A stretch of 64,000 bases of DNA from Flavonifractor sp963557075. GTDB lineage: Bacteria > Bacillota > Clostridia > Oscillospirales > Oscillospiraceae. The notes under the pieces were generated by a model. The model was not told the DNA's origin and did not search any database. It saw only the letters and a list, made by a program, of their open reading frames with translations. Below, piece by piece: positions 8,260 to 15,899 of the stretch (positions are counted from its first letter, which is position 1; the number at the start of each line of letters is the position of its first letter). A program made the translations under genes and the position numbers. The DNA is taken from contig CAUWDA010000001.1 of NCBI GenBank assembly GCA_963557075.1, forward strand, positions 79,738 to 143,737, in the 5' to 3' direction.

Positions 8260-9038
8260 AGCGGGGGCACCTCCTCCTGTAAGGTGATGTAGATGGTGAC
8301 GCTTTCCTCTGTGGTGCTGAGGGTAACGGTAAATTGCCGGGCGCCGGGGGTGGGATTTTGGATTTCCAGTACGGTGGCACTGCCCAGCAGACTATGTTTT
8401 GCAGGGGTGGAAATGATGGCCGAGCCAGAGCCGCCAGTATCATCGGTCCAGGATAGCTCGCCCCGCAGGGAATTCATGGGTGGACGCCAGAACTGCAATT
8501 GGGTGATGGTGAGGGGGCAACGGAGCAGATATTTCTGGTTTGTCTCCTTCTCAGGAGAGTCCCAGGACACCAGCAGCAATTCAGCTTCTCCAAAGGGAGT
8601 GAGACGATAGCCCGCCAGATCTCCGCCGCCGCTGGCAGTGCCGGAGACCACCAGGGAGGCGTCGCCTATGCCATAATAGAGCAATGTGGTGGACTGGGGG
8701 AAGGTGCCCGACAAGGCGAAGGGGCCGGTACCAGACCGGAAGCCGATGATGAGACTGAGCAGCAGTATGATCAGGGCCAACAGGGTAAAAATGCGGGAGA
8801 GCCGGGGGATAAGCGGGCTGTGGCACTTGTCCAGCTGGCGGCCCAGCTCGTAGGGGTCGCCCATGGCGGCCACCGCCTGGAGGGCGGCTTCCTCGGGTGG
8901 GATGCCCTGGGCCTCCAGGGCGGCGGCGTGGTCCTCCAGGTGGGCACGCAGCTCCGCCACGGTGGGACCGTGGACCGGCTTCCATCGGATGACAGAACAT
9001 ACCTTGCCACAGAAGGAGTCAAAAGGTTTGGATAACAT
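8256..9038 (-). CDS. Module-A permease-prefix-domain protein, copy 3
   Basis: 260 residues. I chose the ATG at 9038 (MLSKPFDSFCGKVC), preceded by GAGGTGAGCT, over a longer frame starting at 9086 inside the upstream gene. Prefix domain residues 1-75, one membrane segment (IFTLLALIILLLSLIIGF), then a beta-rich outer domain (GTASGGGDLAGYRLTPFGEAELLLVSW ... QFWRPPMNSLRGELSWTDDTGGSGSA) ending LSTTEESVTIYITLQEEV. Coupled by ATGA to module-B copy 3. Confidence 0.78.
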   Translation of the reverse strand: MLSKPFDSFCGKVCSVIRWKPVHGPTVAELRAHLEDHAAALEAQGIPPEEAALQAVAAMGDPYELGRQLDKCHSPLIPRLSRIFTLLALIILLLSLIIGFRSGTGPFALSGTFPQSTTLLYYGIGDASLVVSGTASGGGDLAGYRLTPFGEAELLLVSWDSPEKETNQKYLLRCPLTITQLQFWRPPMNSLRGELSWTDDTGGSGSAIISTPAKHSLLGSATVLEIQNPTPGARQFTVTLSTTEESVTIYITLQEEVPPL

Positions 9039-9043
9039 AGAGC

Positions 9044-9676
9044 TCACCTCGGTTCCGGGACGGTCAGGTCCCAAAAATCGGTCCATATCTCCGGGACGGC
9101 GGTCTCATGGATCAGGGTCCCATTGGCATCGTAGCCACGGAGCAGGAAACCGTCATCGTCAATAGTGCCGGTGCCCAAACTTCCATGACAGGGAAAGAGC
9201 CAGCAGTTTTCCGCCAGAGGTTCGGTCTGACGCAGAACGTGAAAGCCGCCTTCCCGGCCGCCGTAGATGTAATAGACCAGCTCGACCTGGGCGATCTCCG
9301 GGTCATTGCAGATGACCAGCAGGCTGTCGATGTTGATGAGGGGCATCATGGGGTAGTCCGGGTCGTTGGTTACGGCGTTTAGGTACCCATTGGACCAGAA
9401 GAGTGGGTCGGGTCGGGCCAGACGGCACAAGGCATAGCTATTGCCGTCCTGGAGCAGATAAACGATATGGGAGTCGTATTTGGTTCGGGCCAGGGTTTTG
9501 CCGGGACCGTAGAGACTGACAGCCTGTGTGCCGATAAGGGCCTGCTTTTCGGTCAGATAGGGCTTCTGACTGGACAGGAAGAGAAAGGAGAGCAGGGCCA
9601 GCAGCACCAGAAAGAGCAGCAGATCCACCGCCAGCCGCCGACGGCGGGTGGTAGGAGTAGCGGGGCCTTTAGCCAT
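9044..9676 (-). CDS. Module-B membrane-anchored protein, copy 4 (divergent)
   Basis: 210 residues. A basic cap (TTRRRRLAV) and one membrane segment (DLLLFLVLLALLSFLFL) precede an outer domain. It is the most divergent B copy, but keeps the diagnostic DPEIAQVELVYYIYGG block and the end motif FLLRGYDANGTLIHE. It overlaps module-A copy 4 by eight bases, the same A-then-B order as the other three modules, so I treat it as a fourth module. Confidence 0.72.
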   Translation of the reverse strand: MAKGPATPTTRRRRLAVDLLLFLVLLALLSFLFLSSQKPYLTEKQALIGTQAVSLYGPGKTLARTKYDSHIVYLLQDGNSYALCRLARPDPLFWSNGYLNAVTNDPDYPMMPLINIDSLLVICNDPEIAQVELVYYIYGGREGGFHVLRQTEPLAENCWLFPCHGSLGTGTIDDDGFLLRGYDANGTLIHETAVPEIWTDFWDLTVPEPR

Positions 9677-10550
9677 TTTCGACGCCTCCTTTCAGGGACA
9701 GGGGGAAGGAGAGCTGGGTATTCCCATACCGGTCGAAACGGAGGGTGAGCTGTGTGGCGTCCGGGTCCACATCAATGACGTATAAATCATAATAGGTAAC
9801 GAATGGGGTGGTGAGAGAGGGCCCGCCCATGGTGTTATAGAGTTGGGGAGCGGGAGCCTGTTCTGGGTACAGAGCATAAAGCACTTCTGCGGCTTCATGC
9901 TGATCCATGGCGGGATAACGGTTACCAAGGTCATCTTCCGTCCACAGCCAGTTGTAGACCCGGGGCATGCACAGCCGGGGATCCAGGTTGACAGCCTTCA
10001 GCAGGATACTCACCCGAAGGGCGGGCTCTCCGCTGAAGGTATGGGGACGGGAGGTGACCAGCACCCGATCCACCGTGAAGGTATAGTGATCCTGATAGCA
10101 GACGGCATCCTCCGGATGATAGTCCGCCAGTATTTCCGTCTGGTCGTAAACCTCTAGAATGGCGTTGGTACCATCGTTATAAAGGGGCGGGTTCAGGAAC
10201 GCAGCCAAGGCGTCAAAGCCCATAGGAAGAAAGCAGAAGAGCAGCAAAAGGACCAGACTGATCCGCACCGATACCCGAAACAGAATCTGAAACCAACCTA
10301 ACAGGGGACTATGGCTCTCATTCAGAGCACGGCCCAGCGTCTCCGGGTCGCCCATGGACTGGACGGCCCTGGACTCGGCGTCCCACAGGGTCATGTCCGG
10401 ATGGGCCGCCAGCAGAGCGTCCCGGTGGTCCTCCAGGTGGGCGGTGAGCTCGGCGGTGATGGCGGCGTGGTCCGGCCAGAAGCGAACGAGAGCGCACACC
10501 TGGCCGCAGAAGGAGTCAAAGGTGGGCCGGGGCGCATTGGGGGCGGCCAT
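9669..10550 (-). CDS. Module-A permease-prefix-domain protein, copy 4 (first in operon)
   Basis: 293 residues from the ATG at 10550, which overlaps the padR stop (ATGA). A longer frame to 10613 lies inside padR and was rejected. Prefix domain: FDSFCGQVCALVRFWPDHAAITAELTAHLEDHRDALLAAHPD ... RAVQSMGDPETLGRALNESHSP. Membrane segment: VSVRISLVLLLLFCFLP. The outer domain is longer than in other copies (DHYTFTVDRVLVTSRPHTFSGEPALRVSILLKAV) and ends TQLTLRFDRYGNTQLSFPLSLK. Divergent founder-like copy next to the regulator. Confidence 0.75.
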   Translation of the reverse strand: MAAPNAPRPTFDSFCGQVCALVRFWPDHAAITAELTAHLEDHRDALLAAHPDMTLWDAESRAVQSMGDPETLGRALNESHSPLLGWFQILFRVSVRISLVLLLLFCFLPMGFDALAAFLNPPLYNDGTNAILEVYDQTEILADYHPEDAVCYQDHYTFTVDRVLVTSRPHTFSGEPALRVSILLKAVNLDPRLCMPRVYNWLWTEDDLGNRYPAMDQHEAAEVLYALYPEQAPAPQLYNTMGGPSLTTPFVTYYDLYVIDVDPDATQLTLRFDRYGNTQLSFPLSLKGGVENG

Positions 10551-10894
10551 CAGGCCATGGCCGGGGCAGAGCCGGCCAGCACCGCATTGACCGCCTGGGA
10601 GAAGGTGGTCCACTCCTCCTTCTTCACATCCAGCAGGCGCAGGCCTTTTTTGGTGATGTGGTAATACTTGCGGGTACGGCCGGTGGGGGCGGCTTTTTCA
10701 TAGGAGCTTACCGCCCCCTCCTTCTCCAGGGTGTGGAGGATGGGGTAGAGCGTGCCCTCCTTCATGGAGAAGGTGTGGTCGCTTCTGGACTCCAGTTCGG
10801 CGATCATCTGGTAGCCGTACTTGTCCTCCCCGGACAGGAGAGAGAGCACCAGCAGGGTGGTGCTGCCGGAGAGCAGGGATTTATCCGCTTTCAT
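10550..10894 (-). CDS. PadR-family transcriptional repressor
   Basis: 114 residues from the ATG at 10894, preceded by a strong site (AAAGGAGG, six bases away); an ATG at 10921 lacks one. Winged-helix PadR signatures: LLVLSLLSGEDKYGYQMIAELESRS, the wing/recognition region FSMKEGTLYPILHTLEKEGAVSSYEKA and GRTRKYYHITKKGLRLL. It heads the operon of module-A/B genes, and palindromic sites overlap its own promoter. Autorepression with release by a membrane- or drug-related signal is the usual mode for PadR; the signal is unknown here. Confidence 0.93.
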   Translation of the reverse strand: MKADKSLLSGSTTLLVLSLLSGEDKYGYQMIAELESRSDHTFSMKEGTLYPILHTLEKEGAVSSYEKAAPTGRTRKYYHITKKGLRLLDVKKEEWTTFSQAVNAVLAGSAPAMA

Positions 10895-10921
10895 GGGGAG
10901 CCTCCTTTCAAAATAAAACAA

Positions 10922-10970
10922 TACCTCGAGCTTCTAGGTACATTATACCTAGAAGCTCGAGGTATGTCAA
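10922..10970 (-). promoter_or_regulatory. Consensus sigma-A promoter with two palindromic operators for padR operon
   Basis: On the minus strand: TTGACA (10970-10965), 17 bases, TATAAT (10947-10942), a perfect consensus promoter. Two 19-bp sequences, 10922-10940 and 10946-10964, are exact inverted copies of each other, and each is itself a TACCT-N9-AGGTA palindrome. One fills the spacer between -35 and -10, the other covers the start site. Very probably the binding site of the PadR protein encoded directly downstream. Confidence 0.9.
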
Positions 10971-10978
10971 GATTGCCG

Positions 10979-11935
10979 TTACTTCATGCGGCTGCGGAGG
11001 GGTTGGCCGGACAGAAAGCGGCTCAGGTTGTCCAGAAAAAGCTCGGCCAGACTGTCCAGCGTGACCTCCATGTGGTTGTAGCCCCCAGCGGTATGGGGGG
11101 TGATGAGGGTCCTGGGGGCGCTCCAGAGGGGGTGGTCCGGGGGAAGGGGCTCAGGGTCGGTGACGTCCATCCCGGCCCCCAGCAGATGGCCCTGGGACAG
11201 TACCTCCGCCAGGGCGGCGCAGTCCACGGCGGAGCCCCGGCCTGCGTTGAGGAGAACGGCGTCCGGCTTCATCAACAGCAGACGGCGGCGGTCCAGCAGG
11301 CCGGCGGTCTCTGCATTGTGGGGGAGGGCCAGGGCCACCACGTCGGCCTGGGGGAGCAGGCTGTCTGCGGCAGACAGGGGGAAGGTGCGGTCAAAGCCCT
11401 CCACGGGGGAATCGGAGCGGTGGAGACCGATAACGGTTTTCGCGCCCAGGGCCCGGCACAGACGGGCAAAGTGGCGGCCAATGTCGCCGGTACCCCCCAC
11501 CAGCACGGTCTCCCCACGGAGGGAGCGGACATGGCCCAGGTCAGACCAGGTATGGGTATTTTGCTGGTCCCGGTAGGCGGGCAGGCGCTTATAGAGGGCC
11601 AGCAGCATGGCCAGCATGTGCTCGGAAACGGCGGGGCCGTAGGCTCCGGCGGCACAGGTGAGGACCACGCCGTCAGGCAGGACGCCGGGGACCAGATAGG
11701 GGTCCACCCCGGCGTTCCAGCTCTGGACCCATTTCAGACGGGGAAAGGTTTTGAGATCCGTTGGCGGGACGAAGCCCAGCAGGATGGTGGCGCGAGCCCG
11801 CCAGTCCGGGGGGATGCCGGCGGCTCCCCGGCGGTCATTGGTGGGGAAAAAGAGATGTTCCTCGTTGGGAGCGGCAGCCCGGAAGGCGGCCTGCTGCGGG
11901 CCGGTCAGCGGAAGCAGGTGGAGAATGGTTTCCAT
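10979..11935 (-). CDS. D-2-hydroxyacid dehydrogenase family protein
   Basis: 318 residues from the ATG at 11935 behind AAGGAGG. NAD-dependent reduction of a 2-keto acid, or a related phosphoglycerate-dehydrogenase-like reaction. Seen: substrate-domain LKWVQSWNAGVDPYL, Rossmann motif VLVGGTGDIGRHFARLCRALGAKTVIGLHR, LPHNAETAGLLDRRRLLLMKPDAVLLNAGRGSAVDCAAL, and ITPHTAGGYNHME with the catalytic His. Only 318 residues and no ACT domain, so serA proper is unlikely; the substrate cannot be told. It is downstream of pyc on the same strand but separated by a terminator and a REP copy. Confidence 0.88.
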   Translation of the reverse strand: METILHLLPLTGPQQAAFRAAAPNEEHLFFPTNDRRGAAGIPPDWRARATILLGFVPPTDLKTFPRLKWVQSWNAGVDPYLVPGVLPDGVVLTCAAGAYGPAVSEHMLAMLLALYKRLPAYRDQQNTHTWSDLGHVRSLRGETVLVGGTGDIGRHFARLCRALGAKTVIGLHRSDSPVEGFDRTFPLSAADSLLPQADVVALALPHNAETAGLLDRRRLLLMKPDAVLLNAGRGSAVDCAALAEVLSQGHLLGAGMDVTDPEPLPPDHPLWSAPRTLITPHTAGGYNHMEVTLDSLAELFLDNLSRFLSGQPLRSRMK

Positions 11936-11974
11936 GGGTGCGGCCTCCTTGTAAGCGGCAAAGAATAAGGCAGA

Positions 11975-12000
11975 GGGCCGATGTGGGCATCGGCCCCTAC
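11975..12000. repeat. REP palindrome with GTAG head (copy 1)
   Basis: A GGGCCGATG...CATCGGCCC palindrome ending CCTAC, i.e. GTAG followed by a hairpin on the minus strand, the layout of REP sequences moved by RAYT transposases. It lies in the gap behind the pyc terminator. Four further intergenic copies of the same palindrome are at 29731, 32710, 32964 and 33218. Confidence 0.8.
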
Positions 12001-12003
12001 GGG

Positions 12004-12036
12004 AAAAATGGGGGCTGATCGGTAGACCAGCCCCCA
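12004..12036 (-). terminator. Intrinsic terminator of the original pyc end
   Basis: A nine-bp stem (TGGGGGCTG / CAGCCCCCA) with a ten-base loop, followed on the minus strand by TTTTT. It lies five bases beyond the duplicated pyc stop codon at 12042, showing that the duplicated piece sits where the gene originally ended. Confidence 0.85.
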
Positions 12037-12041
12037 TAATC

Positions 12042-12086
12042 TTATTTGATGGTGATGAGCAGTTCGCCGGCCTTGACAGAGCCGCC
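12042..12086 (-). pseudogene. Detached duplicate of the pyc 3' end
   Basis: 45 bases that encode GGSVKAGELLITIK and a stop, exactly the last 14 residues of the pyruvate carboxylase at 12241. The first 22 bases at the gene-interior side are identical to the intact gene; the remainder differs at seven positions, every one synonymous. It has no gene body: its interior side runs into GED element 1. Confidence 0.9.
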
Positions 12087-12240
12087 GGACCCACGCAGGC
12101 AAGCCTGCGTGGGGACCCGTGAGACATTTGATTTCGTATCGCGGGGCGGAAGTGAATCCCGCCCCGCTCCGCCGCAAAAGCGGCGGTTCGCTGCGCTCAC
12201 AGGAAGGCGGCAGGGGGATGGAAGGCGAAGAAAACCATGC
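12087..12240 (+). repeat. GED element 1, inserted at the pyc 3' end
   Basis: 154 bases of non-coding, hairpin-rich DNA between two copies of the pyc end. In order: hairpin CCACGCAGGC/GCCTGCGTGG followed by GGACCC; ATTTGA; a nine-bp stem GCGGGGCGG/CCGCCCCGC (12141-12167) with loop AAGTGAATC; and CCGCCGC-AAAA-GCGGCGG. The order and the GTGAA loop recur at uvrC, the FAD-protein gene and gdhA. No open reading frame. Confidence 0.75.
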
Positions 12241-15200
12241 TTACTTAATAGTGATCAAGAGCTCGCCGGCCTTGACAGAGCCGCCTTCTTTGATCAAGAC
12301 CTGATCCACGGTGCCCGCCATACGGGCTACCACGGAGGTCTCCATCTTCATAGCATCGATGACAGCCAGGACCTGATTTTCCTCCACCTTGTCGCCGGGG
12401 CGCACATTGATCTTGGACACCATGCCGGGGATGGAGGCCCCCACCTGGCTCTTGTCAGAGGGGTCGGCCAGGGCCACTTTGCGGACCTGGGCGGAGGCGC
12501 TCTTGTCGGGCACCGCCACCTCACGGCGCATGCCGTTGAGCTCGAACTGCACGTTGCGGGTGCCGTCCTCGTTCAGGTCGCCCAGCCCCACATACTTGAT
12601 GACCAGGGTCTTGCCGTCCTCGATGTTGATCTTGTTGGTCTCGCCCAGGGCCATGCCGTTGAAGAACACATGGCTGCCCATGCGCATGATATAGCCGTAC
12701 TCCTGCCGGTGGCGGTAGAAGTCCTCCACCACCTTGGGGTAGAGACACCAGGAGATGACGTTGTGGTCAGAGGCGTCGGGGTAGAACTTGCGGACCTCCT
12801 CCCGGGCCTTCTCGAAGTCGATGGGCTCCAGCAGCTCGCCGGGGCGGCAGGTGATGGGCTGCTCTCCCTTGAGGACCACTTTTTGCAGATCCTCGGGGAA
12901 GCCCCAGGCGGGCTGGCCCATCATGCCCTTGAAGTAGCTGACCACGGAGTCGGGGAAGGTGAGGGCCTCGCCCCGCGCCACGATGTTCTCGGGGGTCAGG
13001 CTGTTCTGCACCATGAAGATGGCCAGGTCGCCCACCATCTTGGAGGAGGGAGTCACCTTCACGATGTCGCCCAGCATGTGGTTGACGGTCTTGTACATCT
13101 CCTTGACCGCCTCGAACTGGTGGCCCAGGCCGATGCTCTCCACCTGGCTTTTCAGGTTGGTGTACTGGCCACCAGGCATCTCATAGCGGTAGATGTCGGT
13201 GGAGGGGTTTTTGATACCCGCCTCAAACTTGCTGTAACGCAGACGCACGTCGGCCCAGTAGTCGGACAGCTTTTGCAGCTTGCCGCCGTCCAGCCCGGTG
13301 TCCCGCTCCTGGCCCTGGAGAGCGGCCACCACAGCGTTCATGGAGGGCTGGCTGGTCATGGAGGACATGGAGTCGATGGCGCAGTCCACAATGTCCACCC
13401 CGGCCTCGGCGGCCATCAGATAGGCGGCCACCTGGTTGCCCGAGGTGTCGTGGGTGTGCAGGTGGATGGGCAGGCCGATCTCCTGCTTGAGGGTGGAGAC
13501 CAGCTTCTTGGCGGCGTAGGGCTTCAGCAGGCCGGACATATCCTTGATGCACAGCAGATGGGCGCCCCGCTTCTCCAGCTCTTTGGCCATATCCACATAG
13601 TACTTGAGGGTGTACTTGTCCCGGTCGGGATCCAGGATGTCGCCGGTGTAGCAGATGGTGGCTTCGCACAGCTTGCCCTGCTTGAGGACCTCGTCCATGG
13701 CCACTTCCATGCCGGGGATCCAGTTCAGGGAGTCAAAGATGCGGAACACGTCGATGCCGCCGACGGCGGCCTCCTTGATGAAGGCGCGGATCAGGTTGTC
13801 GGGGTAGTTGGTGTAGCCCACGGCGTTGGCGCCTCGCAGCAGCATCTGGAAGGGAATGTTGGGGATCTTCTCCCGCAGCAGCCGCAACCGCTCCCAGGGG
13901 GACTCGTGGAGGAACCGGTAGGCCACGTCGAAGGTGGCGCCGCCCCACATCTCCAGAGAGAAGCAGTCATTGAGGATCTCGGCGGTGCCCTCGGCGGCTT
14001 TCAGCATATCCCGGGTGCGCACCCGGGTGGACAGCAGGGACTGGTGGGCGTCCCGCATGGTGGTGTCGGTGATGAGCAGCTTCTTCTGGTCCAGCACCCA
14101 GTCCCGCACCGCCTCGGGGCCCTTGCTGTCCAGCAGCTGCTTGAGGCCGGTACATCTGGGCGGGGTGTGCTCGTAGGGGGGGAAGCGGGGGATATCCCGC
14201 TGGGGGCGCTCGGCGGAGGGATTATCCACCTGGATCTGGGCGATATATTTGAGCACCTTGGTGGCCCGGTCCCGCCCGGTGTCGATGTCAAAGAGCTCGG
14301 GGGTCTCGTCGATAAACTTGGTGTGGCACTTGCCCGCCCGGAAGGTGGGGTGGGCCAGGATGTTGGTGACGAAGGGGATGTTGGTCTTGACGCCCCGGAC
14401 GTGCTCCTCGCTGATGGCCCGCATGGCCTTGCGGCAGACGCCCTCAAAGGTGTTGTCCCAGGAGGTGACCTTGACCAGCAGGGAGTCGTAATAGGGGGAG
14501 ATCTCCGCGCCGGTATAGGCGTTGCCGCCGTCCAGACGGACGCCGAAGCCGCCGCCGGAGCGGTAGGCGGTGATCTTGCCGGTGTCGGGGGCGAAGTTGT
14601 TGGCCGGGTCCTCGGTGGTCACCCGGCACTGGAGGGCATAGCCGTTGAGCCGGACGGCATCCTGGCTGGGGATCCCGATCTCCGGGGTGGAGAGGGGATG
14701 CCCCTCGGCGATGAGGATCTGGGCCCGCACCAGATCCACACCGGTGACCATCTCGGTGACGGTGTGCTCCACCTGGATGCGGGGATTCATTTCGATGAAA
14801 TAGTGGTTGCCGTCCCTGTCCACCAGGAACTCCACGGTGCCGGCGGAGACGTAGCCCACATGGCGGGCCACCTTGACGGCGTCCTCGTACAGGCGCTGAC
14901 GGGTGGCCTCTGGCACGCTGAAGGCGGGGGCGAACTCCACGACCTTCTGGTAGCGGCGCTGGAGGGAGCAGTCACGCTCCCCCAGGTGGACCACGTTGCC
15001 GTGCTTGTCGCCCAGGATCTGCACCTCGATATGCTTGGGCTCCACCAGGTATTTTTCAATGAAGATATCCTCGTTGCCAAAGGCCTTCTTGGCCTCGCTC
15101 TTCACCAGGTTGAACGCGGGGATGACCTCCTCGGCGGTGTCACAGCGGCGCATACCGCGGCCGCCGCCGCCGCCGGCGGCCTTCAGGATGATGGGGAAGC

Positions 15201-15669
15201 CGTAGGAGACGGCCTTCTCCAGAGCCTCCTCACCGCTCTTCAAAGGCTCGCTGGAGCCGGGGATGGTGGGCACATCGCAGGCCTTGGCGATGGCCTTGGC
15301 CGTCAGCTTGTCGCCCATCTGGGCCAGAATGGTGGAGGAGGGGCCGATGAAGGTGATGCCGGCTTCCTCGCAGGCCCTGGCAAAATCGGCGTTCTCGCTC
15401 AGGAAACCGTAGCCCGGGTGGATGGCGTCCACGTTGCGGCGGCGGGCCAGATCGATGATGGAGGGGATGTCCAGATAGGCCCCCAGGGGGGATTTGTTCT
15501 CGCCGATGAGATAGGCCTCGTCCGCCTTGGTGCGGAAAAGGGAGAAGGTATCCTCGTTGGAATACATTGCCACCGTATGCAGGCCCAGGTCGTAGCAGGC
15601 CCGGAATACCCGGATGGCGATCTCGCCCCGGTTTGCCACCAGGACCTTGTTGAACTTACATTCCGCCAT
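12241..15669 (-). CDS. pyc: Pyruvate carboxylase
   Basis: 1142 residues, full length for the single-chain enzyme that makes oxaloacetate from pyruvate, bicarbonate and ATP. Biotin carboxylase domain about 1-450 (KVLVANRGEIAIRVFRA; ATP-grasp GGGGGRGMRR; EMNPRIQVEHTVTE). Carboxyltransferase domain about 530-800 (LITDTTMRDAHQSLLSTRVRT; metal-site region). Conserved PC domain to about 1040. Biotinyl domain at the end with AMKMET, biotin on Lys1108. Start behind AGAAAGGA. Its last 14 codons are the replacement copy next to GED element 1. It feeds the oxaloacetate used by citrate synthase (52912) and linked glutamate synthesis. Confidence 0.97.
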   Translation of the reverse strand: MAECKFNKVLVANRGEIAIRVFRACYDLGLHTVAMYSNEDTFSLFRTKADEAYLIGENKSPLGAYLDIPSIIDLARRRNVDAIHPGYGFLSENADFARACEEAGITFIGPSSTILAQMGDKLTAKAIAKACDVPTIPGSSEPLKSGEEALEKAVSYGFPIILKAAGGGGGRGMRRCDTAEEVIPAFNLVKSEAKKAFGNEDIFIEKYLVEPKHIEVQILGDKHGNVVHLGERDCSLQRRYQKVVEFAPAFSVPEATRQRLYEDAVKVARHVGYVSAGTVEFLVDRDGNHYFIEMNPRIQVEHTVTEMVTGVDLVRAQILIAEGHPLSTPEIGIPSQDAVRLNGYALQCRVTTEDPANNFAPDTGKITAYRSGGGFGVRLDGGNAYTGAEISPYYDSLLVKVTSWDNTFEGVCRKAMRAISEEHVRGVKTNIPFVTNILAHPTFRAGKCHTKFIDETPELFDIDTGRDRATKVLKYIAQIQVDNPSAERPQRDIPRFPPYEHTPPRCTGLKQLLDSKGPEAVRDWVLDQKKLLITDTTMRDAHQSLLSTRVRTRDMLKAAEGTAEILNDCFSLEMWGGATFDVAYRFLHESPWERLRLLREKIPNIPFQMLLRGANAVGYTNYPDNLIRAFIKEAAVGGIDVFRIFDSLNWIPGMEVAMDEVLKQGKLCEATICYTGDILDPDRDKYTLKYYVDMAKELEKRGAHLLCIKDMSGLLKPYAAKKLVSTLKQEIGLPIHLHTHDTSGNQVAAYLMAAEAGVDIVDCAIDSMSSMTSQPSMNAVVAALQGQERDTGLDGGKLQKLSDYWADVRLRYSKFEAGIKNPSTDIYRYEMPGGQYTNLKSQVESIGLGHQFEAVKEMYKTVNHMLGDIVKVTPSSKMVGDLAIFMVQNSLTPENIVARGEALTFPDSVVSYFKGMMGQPAWGFPEDLQKVVLKGEQPITCRPGELLEPIDFEKAREEVRKFYPDASDHNVISWCLYPKVVEDFYRHRQEYGYIMRMGSHVFFNGMALGETNKINIEDGKTLVIKYVGLGDLNEDGTRNVQFELNGMRREVAVPDKSASAQVRKVALADPSDKSQVGASIPGMVSKINVRPGDKVEENQVLAVIDAMKMETSVVARMAGTVDQVLIKEGGSVKAGELLITIK

Positions 15670-15749
15670 GCTGTCCGTCCTTTCTGATGCAGTATGCCAT
15701 ATCGCGGGGCCCGGCCGTGTGCCGGGCGGGTCCTCTGCCCCGATGATAT

Positions 15750-15813
15750 CAGTGAGGTCATTATATCTTATACGCTAAAGTATTTGCAATCTTTTTTCTT
15801 TCAAATTGCAAAT
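15750..15813 (-). promoter_or_regulatory. pyc promoter with upstream inverted repeat
   Basis: Minus strand: TTGCAA, 18 bases, TATAAT, about 90 bases before the pyc start. The -35 overlaps one arm of a perfect nine-bp inverted repeat, ATTTGCAAT (15782-15790) and ATTGCAAAT (15805-15813), 14 bases apart. An unidentified regulator could bind there and affect pyc, and possibly recG which is divergent. Confidence 0.6.
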
Positions 15814-15846
15814 CTTGGCGGGAACCACAGGAATCTTTTTGGGCGC

Positions 15847-15875
15847 TTGCCGGGAAATAGGAAATATGCTAAACT
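15847..15875 (+). promoter_or_regulatory. recG promoter
   Basis: TTGCCG (15847-15852), 17 bases, TAAACT (15870-15875), 24 bases before the recG ATG, which has the ribosome site AGAGGTGGGA. Divergent from the pyc promoter. Confidence 0.6.
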
Positions 15876-15899
15876 GATGACTGCAAAAGAGGTGGGAAT

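Noticed and set aside
10550..10613. Longer N-terminus for module-A copy 4
   Set aside because: It would lie inside padR, with no ribosome site, and the prefix domain begins only after the ATG at 10550.
12087..12240. GED elements as group II or group I introns
   Set aside because: They are too short, lack a domain V or catalytic core, and lie outside the intact reading frame instead of interrupting it.
12046..15687. Open frame of about 1200 codons on the plus strand opposite pyruvate carboxylase
   Set aside because: It is the antisense frame of a GC-rich gene, with low-complexity His/Gly/Leu composition and no family motif; the minus-strand gene is certain.
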